From Chrysopilus asiliformis (lineage: Eukaryota > Arthropoda > Insecta > Diptera > Rhagionidae), in contig OZ035960.1 in assembly GCA_964034945.1 (NCBI GenBank), positions 105,598,433-105,662,432 of the forward strand: DNA of 64,000 nucleotides. Direction: 5' to 3'. Below the pieces are notes generated by a model, which was not told the origin of the DNA, did no database searches, and saw nothing but the letters and a program-made list of their open reading frames with translations. The translations under genes and the position numbers were made by a program. Below are positions 47,516 to 59,600 of the stretch, piece after piece. Every line of letters begins with the position of its first letter. Position 1 is the first letter of the stretch.

Positions 47516-48505
47516 ACATTTGTTTTGTATAATAGAATAAAAATACACAAAGAGCTAGCAATCAATTTGTGTGAACTTCAGAAAAAAACGAAACTTTTGG
47601 GAATTTCTAGAGATTCGTAGTTGAAGTTAATTGCAGGTAACTTCTTATCTATTGTGTCATTTCATCAGATATTCAAGTTTTAGATTCGAATAAGTGGCAA
47701 TTCGGTCCACATTAGATTAAAGCGTTTTTAAACGTTTATAATTTTCATCTGTTTTTTTTTCGCAAAACGTTTAACTAAGCTAATCAGAGATCGCAGGTTT
47801 AAATTAGCACTGCGGCAATAAAAAAAATATACAAAAACCGCGTGCTTTTGGCGACGACCACATTTGCCATTTGGTCAAATTCGCATTCACATTTTTTTCC
47901 CCCGTGCGCTGAACCAACCATTTCAGATGTTGTGAAATGCCGGGACTCAAAACTACTTCCACAGAAACGTTGTCTCTTGCATCTACATGAAATATCTATG
48001 TTGAGTTTGCTTACTTTACTGGTAGATGATTGTGACCCGGTGGTAGCTGAATTAGAATGAACCCCAACCGTAATTAAACGTGTTGGTTGCGTTCGGAAGA
48101 GCGTGTGATATTCAATGGACAATTTCTCACTTATTTTGTAATAGAAATGATGAAAATATCATTGCACAGAACGAAACTGAAGTTTAATTGGTCGGAATTT
48201 GTACATTTCTCATCTTGTGTTGTGAAAAAATGTTTAATTTCAAAAGGACTATCTCTCACTTTCATCATGCAGTGAGATTATGATGTAATTGTTATCAGTT
48301 TTGGCCGGTTCTAGACGTGGAACACTCAAAACATGTAAATTTGGAAGAAAAGTGGAAATGGTGAGGGCTGGAATTGATTTGCTTTTAAATGACGTGATTT
48401 TTTGCTTTTAAAAAATGTCTCAAAATTTGAAATATCGAATTTCAATGAAAAAGAGAAATAATTTCCTTGTTTCGGCAAAGAAAACTATTTGAAATAATCA
48501 AAATA
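47516..48505 (+). other. nsl1 intron 1, spacer
   Basis: No exon supported. The overlapping opposite-strand open frames at 47799-48122 have no family motif. Confidence 0.4.
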
Positions 48506-48686
48506 CAGTGGAATCCGGTTATAACGACCTCCAAGGGACCAACAAATCTGGTCGTTATATCCGGTTGTCCGTTATAACCAATACCAAAACGCACAGAGTC
48601 TTATGGGCTCTGGCCGGGACCTAAGGAATGCGTCGTTAAAGCCGATATGTCGTTATAACCGGTGTCGTTATAAGCGGATTCCACTG
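48506..48686. mobile_element. Tigger/pogo-like MITE with TA target
   Basis: A 181-base element with ends CAGTGGAATCCGGTTATAAC and (inverse) CAGTGGAATCCGCTTATAAC, flanked by TA on both sides. GTCGTTATAA motifs repeat inside. It is the same terminal type as 26787 and 63691. Confidence 0.85.
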
Positions 48687-48688
48687 TA

Positions 48689-49160
48689 TTTTAAAATTAT
48701 ATCAGAGTTTTACGGTGACTCGTTTTTATTTTCAAGTGAAAACACCTTCGCCTTGCAGAAGTTTTTCACTGGAAAAACATCAGTCGTAGAAATTACAGGT
48801 GTTTTCGCTTGCGAAATTATTCGTAAAAAGAATCATTTCTGCGAGTTTTCTTCAGCGAAAACGGAGCTTTAACTTCAGTATATATAATATGATCATACCT
48901 GCGGCGCATTTTTTTTTTTGCAAATTTTCATCTACAAAAACAATTCACAATTACTGTCAAAGTTGTGACCGTCTCATGAGCAGATCACAAGATAAAAACA
49001 AGAAAATAATTATTTCATGCACTATTTAATTAAATACGGTATTCCTAGAGTGCAGCGGAGACGATTTTTTGTCATTTGATAGACAAAGAAGATTCTTTTG
49101 CGATAAAAGGAAATTCTTGTAGAAAATTTTCAGGTTTCCCAAAACATTGCACCTTTTTAT
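48689..49160 (+). other. nsl1 intron 1, spacer
   Basis: Contains the CCTGCGGCGCATTTTTTT motif at 48899. No gene. Confidence 0.4.
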
Positions 49161-49642
49161 ACCCGTATGGTGAAACCAAAGGGTATATTAAATTTGCCTT
49201 ACCGTTTGTAAGGCCAAGGTTCCGTCATCACACCGTGATCACAAATGAATTACACCAGTGTGTTTAGAATGATAAAAAAAAATTGAATTTTCCATGTCCG
49301 TCCGTCTGTCTGTCCGTCCTTCTATGGCGCGGATTGCGGACGTACGTATTGAGCTAGAGATTTGAAATTTTACGCAGATTCGTTTTTCGTAAAATGCAAG
49401 GCTAAATTCGTTAATGGGCAACAATGGACCATAACGAAAACGTTTTTTGCGAATATCTCAAAAACGGTGCATCTTATCAAAAATGTGCAAGAACAAAAGT
49501 TATTCAGGATATTATTCTACATAAAACTCCCATACATCAAAATCCGATTGGAATAAATTTTGAAAAACCTTATTGAAAAGTTTGACTTCAAAGTGGAATT
49601 TTGATACAAGTGTTCGCCGTTCACTTAAATCACCATACGGGT
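49161..49642 (-). mobile_element. Family A element, copy 4
   Basis: The ends ACCCGTATGGTGA and TCACCATACGGGT are inverted; the interior has the shared blocks in the reverse order of the 17767 copy. The minisatellite is reduced to about 25 bases (CCGTCCGTCTGTCTGTCCGT). Confidence 0.8.
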
Positions 49643-51074
49643 TTTCAATAATTGCCAGAATTATAGCTTTTGTTATATTTTGGTTTTTGGTTCCTAAGAC
49701 TTAAAGCACAGTATACAGTAAACAAACTTCATACATAAAATGTGAAAATAACCTGTGTAACCGAAAACGAATGACCCAAAAAAACCTAAATCTAGGCATT
49801 CTAATTGGTTAGAAAAATCTCAAATTATTGGGGTACAAAGAATGAACAAGCAATATGACCACAAAGGAATCTAATAAAAGTGAAACAGAGAAAGAAATAT
49901 ACTGTCAAACATGAGAGATGCAACGACGTTACCAGATGAGCTAGATGAGAAAAATATTTTATTCTTCGAAATTAAATACAGTTCTAACATGAGTTATATA
50001 TTATGTTCGCTTGAATATGGAAAACTAGAAATTCAGTCAATACTGGTACTAGCTTTTTTCAAATGTCGTTGTTGCTTTGAAATTAGCATAACGTCGTTTG
50101 TAAAATGTTTTTAACAGACCCGAAGATTGGATATCAATTGCTTTTCTACTATATCCTGGCAATTTAAATTTTCTATCCAAATGTTCAACCTAAAATGTAG
50201 AATGTTTGTACCTTTATAAGAAATGGTGGTCAAAACAGATCTCAATTTTTAAAATTCCCTCCTCTGAAACATAAAATCAACAGCAGAAAAATCAGATTTG
50301 GCAATGCGGTTTGCAATTGTTTCTTTCAGTTGCTCTGATTTGATGGGAAACGAGTCGGGTGGATTTCGGTTTCATTATTTTTCTCAATTTCCTGTGAAAT
50401 GAAGTGAGTGATTTAAACAGAAAGTTTATAATTTAGTATTTTTCCATACTATTTCGTGTATTCCGCTGATATTTGATTTAGTATTTTATCTTTATGTCGA
50501 CTAAATTTCGCGCAAAACACATTGCGAAATGCAAAAGATACCGATCAGCTGTGTCGCTTTTGTTTACAAATTTTCGGTTACACGCATATATGGCTGTGCT
50601 GTTTGCTCTCGTGTTTTCTGCCTATGAATATGGTGTGTTTTCTTTACTCTTGCATGTTAAATTGGGTTATTTTCGAGTTTGTTTACTGTATACTGTGCTT
50701 AAAGATTTGGTTCTGCTTTGGTTTCTAGAATTTCAAAAATTTGATTTTGGTTTACTGAATTTTTAATGGTTTAATGGTTTTGGATCTTACACAAGACTTT
50801 CTCATCGAAAAACATTCCACATGACAGGTCTGATCGAAAATAGATATTAATAAGAATTTTTCGATCCTAGCAGATCCTAACATTCGATCCAGCATTGGAA
50901 ATTTATTTTTATCTTATGATAATTTTGAAGAGATCAAAAAAAAGGTTTCCTCAATGTTAACCAACTTTGCCTTTATTACTCGTATTGGCGGGAATTTTTT
51001 GTGCTTTGGTTTTGTAAATTTTCAAATATTTCTATTTAAAAAAAATAGAGTCGAAATCGCCTTTCCCTCACTGT
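49643..51074 (+). other. nsl1 intron 1, spacer
   Basis: No supported exon. A 90-codon frame at 50494-50766 begins with ATG but has no motif or splice support. Confidence 0.35.
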
Positions 51075-51294
51075 CAGGGTTGTAAAAAACCCGCGGTTTT
51101 ATTTTAAAAGCCAAACCCACTGGGTTTTTAATCGTGTTTCAGTGCATTTTTTGTGTGAGCTTTTTTTTAAACAAAACCCAGTCAGTTTTTTGGGTGTGGG
51201 CTTTAAAAAAACCCCCCGTCGGTTTCTTTGGGTGGGCTTTTAAAAAAAAAACGCTCCAGTTGGTTTTTTTGGACTGGGGCAAATAATAACCCTG
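51075..51294. mobile_element. hAT-like relic, copy 2
   Basis: It starts CAGGGTTGTAAAAAACCC and ends AAATAATAACCCTG. The flanks CTCACTGT and CTCAAGGT share six of eight bases, consistent with a decayed 8-base target duplication. The interior has repeated GGGTTTT...GTGGGCTTTTAAAAA blocks. Confidence 0.6.
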
Positions 51295-51469
51295 CTCAAG
51301 GTAAACATTCATCTTAGTTTTTATGGAAAGCTTCGACTCCGGCCGAAAATTAAGTAAAAGGACGAAGTTTGGCTTCTGTAAGACTCTAGTAGGACCCTAA
51401 TTCATTCGGTAGGACCCTAATCACAAAACCAAAACCAGAATAAGGGCACTAAGTTATGTTAAACGATAT

Positions 51470-51875
51470 AAAATCGTTTAACCTGATTGACTGACTGACT
51501 CATCAACGCCCAGCCCAAACCCCTGAAGCAAGAAACTTGAAACTTTCACAGTATATCCCAACCATCACGTAGGCGCCCAATAAGGCGGGGTTTTCCGAAA
51601 TTTTTACCGCTAAGGGGGTTTGGGTGTTTCTAAACCGTGATTTTCGCCATGAATCCTGCTCAATAGGAGGCTGAAAAGTTTAACTCGGGGGTTTCCGGGG
51701 TCGCTGATCACGAATCTGGTGTTAGACTAATTCGCAACGTAGAGTGTAGAGTCCTGCAAGAATAAGATTTTTCTCAAAGGTTTTTAGTCCTTTTCGGTTT
51801 TCTTAGTGTTCTAAAACTTATACAAAAAACTTAACCCGGCAACGACGGGTATGCAAGCTAGTTTTTAAATAATAT
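51470..51875 (+). repeat. Dispersed repeat ending in an ACCCGGCAACGACGGGT motif
   Basis: It begins CTGATTGACTGACTGACTCA and ends TTAACCCGGCAACGACGGGT, ATGCAAGCTAGT. The GGGGGTTTCCGGGGTCGCTG block resembles CAGCGACCCCGAAAACATCC near 45640. Non-coding; class unknown. Confidence 0.5.
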
Positions 51876-53140
51876 CAGACCCCTTACAATTCAGCGTAAT
51901 TATTCTTAATATCTCTTTATTATTTGAATGTTAGAGTTTATGTTTTTATAAACAATATTAAAATCCTTTAAAGAAGAAAAATTGGATACACAAAACATTT
52001 TAAATACTATAAGCAAAATATGAAAATCTTGAAACTAGCAAAATAAATGACAATAATCGATTATTAATTATTTTAATTCTCCATAAACACATTCTTAGCT
52101 TAATTCGATAGAAACATAAACAGCAAATCGTTCAATTTTGCTTTTAGAAATACGCGAAAACGTCAATAGTAATTTTTGTATCATACAAAGCTACGATAAC
52201 AAGAAATATAGTAACTTTGATTAATGTAATCAAACGTTTTTTTTTTCGTTTTAAATAAAAACATGAATGTTATACACATTTTCGGTAATAAAAATATATA
52301 CAAATGTATGTAGATTACTCATCATTGATAATTCACTCAAACAACAAAACCATAATCGATTGGAATTTTGTATGTCAGTGTTTGATTTCCCTTTGGCACG
52401 TCCAATCGAGTAAATAATTATATAATTTCAGAGAAATAAATGCCCGTACAAAAGAAGAGCAAAGCTTTTCCTTCAACTTTTGAATTGGAAAAAAACACCT
52501 CACAATCGAATCCCACACAATATTATGCTGAGAATGATGTGTTTTTTATATAAAAATATGCTGGAAGCTCCCCAATTTTGCCTTTGTAGTTGTTTCGTGT
52601 TGTTTTTTTCTTGCAGAAACCCAAGAAAAAAAAAGTTTTGCTAACTTGAAGTATATTTTAAGTAACGTTCGCTACTTTGTGATGATTTCTCTCTGTCTCT
52701 CTGGGCAGCATAAAATTTATGTATTCTTGTGCACACCACATGTCTCCAGCGTGAATGAAGCGCTTTAGCGTTAACTTTTTTCCATAATAATGATGATCAG
52801 AGGTCGCCCCACAACTTCCACTGGGCTTTCGTGTTATGTGGATTAATTTCCTGAGTCAATGTGTTGTTCGTCTCGATTCTCCAAATTGTGTTGTGCGTTT
52901 GCCCCTTTTGGGGCGTTAAATTGCATCAATTCGATCTGTGATGGGTTTTTTTTCTTCTTCATGTCCTTCAATTATTTCACCTGGAAATCACCACAACTTC
53001 TTGAGATGAAAAACTGTTTCAAATTGTAATCAATTTGGATCGAAAGTGTATAAAAATTGTTAAATATTGACATATTTTAATTTACTTTTTGTTTTATGAG
53101 ACCTTTTTGTTAACTAAAATGTATTTCTTTGTCGTTTTAG
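51876..53140 (+). other. End of nsl1 intron 1
   Basis: AT-rich, ending in a pyrimidine-rich tract TTTCTTTGTCGTTTTAG at 53124-53140, the acceptor of the first coding exon. Nothing else is supported. Confidence 0.45.
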
Positions 53141-53678
53141 AAATCAAATCAGCAAGAAACAAACGGAAACTTCAACAGCATCTTGAAAGTAGGACACCAG
53201 AATTTGCAGTTTCCCGCCAAAAGCGACTAGTGATGCAATTTTCAACTCTCTGATTGACAACAATCTGCAAAATCCACACTCAATGGACTTGAAAAAAGTT
53301 GTTGTGCAAATCGAAAACATATTGAACGCATAAAAGTGACGATGAAGACAGCAGAGTGAAGTGTGATTTTTGTTAATTGAGTTTACTCAAGTTAATGTTG
53401 TTGGGGGTCAAAATTGAGTTTGAAATTCCTTCACAAAAAAATCGAAATCGACAAGAAAACCACCAAAAACTAGTTTTATTGATAGTGGAAAAAAAGATTT
53501 TTCAATACTTTTTTTTTATTATATTTCACCTTTTGTTATGCGTCATTGTTCTGCTTCTTTCGATTTATGAAATGTGGTATTTTTTATAGTGAATAAAAGA
53601 GAATTATTTACCATCCTATGACGTTGAGGAATGGCAAAAAGTTACAATCGTTTGTTGAATATTATGAATGTTTAATGA

Positions 53679-56600
53679 ATGGGATTAAGAGCAGCGGCGG
53701 CGTCCTCTTCCTCATCAACAGCGGTGTCGACGATCGCCAACAACAGCAGCAGCAACAACAACAACAACAACCGGAGACGCAGAACGACAAGCAGCATTCA
53801 CGAATTTGGAAGACAGTCACCTTTGACCAGGAATTCCAGCGTAGAATCAGCATTGGACGCGAAGAAAAGCAGCAACAGCGTGTCACACGATTTAAATTCG
53901 GTCAAGAGAAATCAGAAAAATCAGGAAATCACATCAACGTCAAATTCTATCGAAAGCAGCATAAACACCAGAAGCCACAGCAGAAACAGCTTGAGAAGCA
54001 ACAGTCTAGACAACATTCGCATCAAGGGCGATCGCGGGGAACTGGTGGAGTGGTATACAGTCCGTCAATCCTCCCCAAATGTATCAGGTTACAGCGAAAT
54101 GGCACCAGCTCTGACTGAGCCCTTAAGTCAGACGAGTAAGCTATCATCGTCGACGACATCTGCATCGCCACGACCCAGCTCTAATAGTCATTTAACAAAT
54201 AATACCAACAATAACATTAGTTCTAATCATAATAGTAGTAATCTTAGTAATAATATCAACAGCATCAACAATAATAATAACAGTATAAATAGTGTTAGCG
54301 GTAGAGATATTGTCACATCGAATAGTTATTTATTTGGTGGTGGCAAAGTATCAACGACAACGGCGTCCAAACGCTCGAATACAGTTGATTTTCAGCAAGC
54401 ATTCGAAGAAGTGATCGCTAAGCAAGCAGCAGCTGCGGCCGCTGCCAGACAAAAGCGTCTTCAAGTTAGCGGTAACGCAACAGGAGCAGGTACTACAACA
54501 GCACAAACGGCGTCAACAGGAAATAGTGCTGGTGAACAAAATCCCGATACGGAATCCAACGTGGAGAAAACGTTCACGCCATCGTTACACTTATCACAAA
54601 ATCAATTAAATAATAGCAAGTGTAACAATAATAATAACAATAATAGTAGTAATATTAAGAATAGTAATAGTAGTAACACATTGGCGGCATTCTCTTCGGA
54701 TGGGCCGCGGTCTAATTACCAAATGGGCCCAATGTGTGACACAAACACCTCAGCCGCATCATTATTGAATTTAGACGAGAAGAAGAATCAATTAATTAGC
54801 AAGGATCAGCAACAGCGAGATCAACGAATTGGTGGTCACATGGAGAGTTCTGATAATAGCAGCACAATCAGCACGAAAGCTATAACAACAACGGCTGAAT
54901 TGTTGCATGAGGAGGAACATAATATTATTGTACCACAATTGACGGAGATCACCAGCCCTGGCGGTGATAGTAGTAGCCAACAGATAGTTGACGATATTTC
55001 ATCATCCGCAACAGGTCGATCTGTCGATCAACAACTGCATGAGGATATTGAAGGTAACCATTGAAATGTGTTTTTGTTTTACATGAAAGTAATATGGAAT
55101 TAATCTAAATTTCTATGTAGCATTAAAAACAGCACTTAAACTGATTTTCACGTGTTTCAAACATTTAAATTTGACGCCAGCACCATTTTTCGTGCTTAGC
55201 ATCATAGTGCGTTCATATATTCATCCACGGTATGTTTTCCATAGACCTTTTCGTGCAGCTGAACGCGCGAACGACTTCTTCCTTGAGCCTCCCCGTTTTC
55301 GTACAGTAAAGTTTAGGAGTTCGTTCATTCCGTGGATGGCTCAATCAGCTTAGTGCTTGCCTTGTAATCTAACGAGCAGTGGTTCAAATCCCACTCAGGG
55401 CAAAATAATTCGATTCGAAAATTTGGAACTTTTCTGCTCATGGACCTAAACACGGACCAGTTTGGTCTTTGCCTCCCGCCGCCTGAATACTCCTCCAAGC
55501 TACGTAACTGGACACAATGGTCGATAAGGTTATGCTACATTTACACGAATGACAAATTTGTCATTATGTTAATTCCCGTGTAAATGGCATAATTTTTGTA
55601 ATTTTTTCTGTCAGAAAATGTCAATCTCTCATAAAAGAATGAACTTGTCCATTCTTTTATGCCAGATTGTCATTCGTGCAAACGCAATATTAGTTATGAC
55701 AACTTTAGTATTCAACTTTTGTCGTAACTAATATTGCGTTTGTACGAATGACAATCTGGCATAAAAGAATGGACAAGTTCATTCTTTTATGAGAGATTGA
55801 CATTTTCTGACAGAAAAAATTACAAAAATTATGCCATTTACACGGGAATTAACATAATGACAAGAAAAAAATGACAAATTTGTCATTCGTGTAAATGTAG
55901 CATTATGTTCTGTCGCGCCAAGTCTTTGTTGCAGTGGGATGAGGGGAGTATTGTATGAATGGTTGAATGAATGAATCTTGAGCTGTGCTTCGGCATTAGA
56001 GGCAATTTGCCTAAGCTCCTGGCATAAAATATTAAAAAAAACAAGACTGGAACGATTTACCATTCGATGTGTTCCCCCCGGACTATAACCTGCAGAAGTT
56101 CAAGGAGAACATAAACCGACATCTCCTTTTGTCCTTCCGACCATCCTGAGCTATGCTTCGGCATTAAAGGATCTTCCCCTAAGCTCTGGCTGAAACTATT
56201 ATTAAGAAATACTTAGAAAATCATATGCTGTTTGATTTTCTTTCGTTCCTTTGTACATGCCTTGGTCCCCTAAAATGTCCATCGGTTTGATAATCACTGT
56301 ATCAGCTTTTATTTGTTGTCTGTCAGGGTCAAATCTTGTAATCTAATTTTGACCCACTTCCACTCATCCGATTGACTTGAAAGAATTATGCAAGAAATAG
56401 TGTTTTTCGTGCCCCTGGATTAACTTTTGAACCCGTGTAGTTTTCACTTTGGTTGAGGACTTTTTGGAAAGGGCACAGTCTCCAGTTTCATCCATATATG
56501 GCTTCAAGAGCCACCGAATTGCAGGGGGATGATGAGGGGTTAACGAACTTTCTCGTGATTTTTCACAGAAATCAGTGCAATTCGACAGCTCTTGAAGTCA

Positions 56601-59600
56601 TATCCCCGTGCAATTCGACAGCTCTTGAAGTCATATATGGATGAAACTAGAGACTGTGCCCTTTCCAAAAAGTCCCCAACCAAAGTGAAAACTTCACTGA
56701 TTCAAAAGTTAATTTAGGGGCAAAATCGTGCATCGTTCTTTTACACACACACGTAACACCGATGACAATACAGTATTTTCACTACTTCGCCCTTGTTTTC
56801 CGGAAAAATATCTCATCTGGGAGTTTTTCTGGTCGATAAATCCAATCCTGACGTTTTAGAAGTCTGTAAGGATAACGGAAGGTTCTGTAAGGAAAACGTG
56901 ATTATCTTTTCACTCAAATTTTCCGGAAAAAATCTCATCTGTTGTATTAGGGGTTGTTGAATCTGACTCTAGCCTCAAAAAGTCCTAAAAACATCATGCC
57001 CGCTGTCGCTTGGGACAAATTGATTAAGAAATGAAGTAAATCTTAAAGACAAAAAAAATATCCGATCATAAAACCATTCTTACTAACGATAATTTTAATT
57101 TTTTTAAATGATTTTAGAAAAAATACCGGGAACACAAGTAGTCACCACAGTAGAAAATGTGATAGTAACAACTCAGGATGTAAATCAAAGCGGACATCAA
57201 GTAGACAGCGGAGACACTTCAACTCTACTAAGTAGAGCGCATCCAGGATTATCAACGCCAACATCTCCAGTCGTAGAGACTCTATCTCAGGGCACTCATT
57301 CGCAACAAGAACAGCAGCAGCTGACGCCAACAAATTCATCTGTGACACTAACACCGCACTGTACTCCGACGATGGGCCTGCAAAAGGACTTCATCAAGGA
57401 TTCGGCGGAAATGGAGCAAGTCCTTGGTGAATTCGCTACAACTGAAATGGATTTGCTGCAAGTGCTGAAAGGTCTGGAATCGACGCCGGGCAGTGAGGCA
57501 GCTCTGTGCGATTTAGCCGGCAGTCTGGGACTATTCAACGATGTTGACGTAATGAACTATGAAGAGATCTGCACCCCAGCTAAAGACTCGGAAACCAAAG
57601 AGATCCGTTTGGAGATCGAAAAGAGACAACACCAAATGCATCGCAAATGCGATTATCTTTTGCGTCGTCTGCGTAAACTGCAAGCCCGCTATATGGGCAA
57701 GCATACAAGCGAGGAAATTACCGGCCTTTTCGAGTGGACAAATCGTATTGTTCGACGTAAAGATCACGAACGCGCCCGCCAACTGTCCTACGAGGACGAG
57801 AAGCATCGGTCGGTGTCAGCGACTTCAATGAAGACATTTTTGCGACGTCTCGACACGGCCGCCACATCTCAACACTCCACGGTCAGCAAGCGAAACAAAG
57901 TCGGCCGGCCACCTAACACTTCGCTGCTGGTCGATGCAAGCGGTTCAACCGCAGCATCTATGGCGAATCAGAGCAAAACATTGCAGCCCGCGATGAATTC
58001 ACTGGTGCCGGCATTCGATGATAAAACGACAGCCGATATCGAACATGTCTCTGGAATGCTGCAGACCGAACTCAAAGAAGTTCAATCCGCATTAGACTCT
58101 GACGTAACGGCAAGCAGTTCAGGTGGTGAATCAGCAGACGAAATGGTTACGTATAACAACCAAATGCAACAGTCATTGTCAATGTAAGTGGAATTCGCCA
58201 TTTTTCTCATGGTGTTTAATTTTTGTTGTTGTTTTTAAATGTTTAACAAGTCTGGTTTAGTCATTTTAATAACCCGCTGGCGATAAATAGTGGAGTTGCG
58301 TCTATTCGTTTAGTAAAGCAATACCATTAATTAATTAAATGATAATAACTGCCCACAAATATCACATTGAATTATTCAAATTAATTTAGATTCGCTATTC
58401 GAAGTGAAATTCTATTTATTATTGGGAAAATATTTTCATAGACAATGCAAAAGTCAACAAATAACCGGAACATTTACAAGTAATGCTGCTTGATCGAACT
58501 AACGAAAAGTCAACAATATTCGTTATTATAAACATGAGATTTTTATTGCTTTTAATTTGTCAGTGTTTCTTGTGTTTTTTTTTGCTTATCTTTTAAATTT
58601 TTTTGTGGTTATTCTTTAAAGAGAGATTCGAAGGCTTAATTTGTTTGCTGTTTTGAGTTTTTTTTAAAATCGCCAGTTACTGTTTATTCTCGTTTTGTTG
58701 TGAGTTTATCCACTTTTTAACTTTTCTCTGCTATGGAGTGAAATTATTATATTCATGACGGAGACCGACTTGAGAATGGGGGCTAAAAACTTTCAAAGAT
58801 AAAACTTTCTGATCAATACGAAATCCAATTCAGGTAAAATTATGAGAATGACCGTGCCTCTGTGTGTCTGTTTTAAGTCCAATTCAGACTAACGATTGGG
58901 ATTACGATTGATCTTCCTCGATCAATGAGATCAAAGCTTTCATGTCCCTATCGTTTAAAGCTTTGATCTCATTGGTCGAGAAGCTTCACTCGTAATCGGA
59001 TCTTAAATAAATGTAGAACGCGATGAGCTAGGGACTTACAATTTTTTTGTACGGAAATCGTAGTTTTCTATCAACTTTTCACAGTTCTTTGAAAATTTCT
59101 CGAAAACTATGCGCTTTTGGGAAAAATTAATAAAAACCAAATTTGAAGGATATAAAATTTTCTAAATTTTTCCCTTTACCGGTTTTTACATATCCTTAAC
59201 AGTTCTCAAGATATTTGAAAAAATATTTTTTGTTACATTTTTTTTTAGAAATTTTAATGTCGATCACAACTCATATTTTAAAAAAAGTGCTACAACTACT
59301 AGAATTTTGAATCTAAACTAACTATTTAACCAGAGCCATGCAAAAGCAAAGTGACACTCGGGGCAAAACCTCTAAGAAAAGCTACAATTGCCAGGGGCCA
59401 ATCGTCAAATACTCTATATGAAGACAGACACAATTTTTATTTTAAAAAAATCGATTTCTATGCTAAAGTAGGGAAGATGGAGTCCGATTGGATTTTGATG
59501 TATGGATAAATTTTTCAATACGACTCACCATTTTCGAGAAAAATGTAAAAAAATGTCTAGTTTTGCCCTTTTAGGAATTTAGCCTTGCTATTTACGAGAA

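Noticed and set aside
46067..47532. Two similar 67-71 residue frames in opposite orientation
   Set aside because: They are the two arms of an inverted MITE pair.
53618..54118. 166-residue frame with a poly-Gln run
   Set aside because: It overlaps the first nsl1 coding exon in another frame. The frame starting at 53679 is longer, extends to a good donor and joins exon 57118 in phase.
55332..55401. A tRNA gene
   Set aside because: A and B boxes are present but acceptor and anticodon stems do not pair properly, and SINE body sequence follows.
57142..57831. Several frames antisense or shifted to nsl1
   Set aside because: Shadows of a coding exon supported by family similarity and splice phase.
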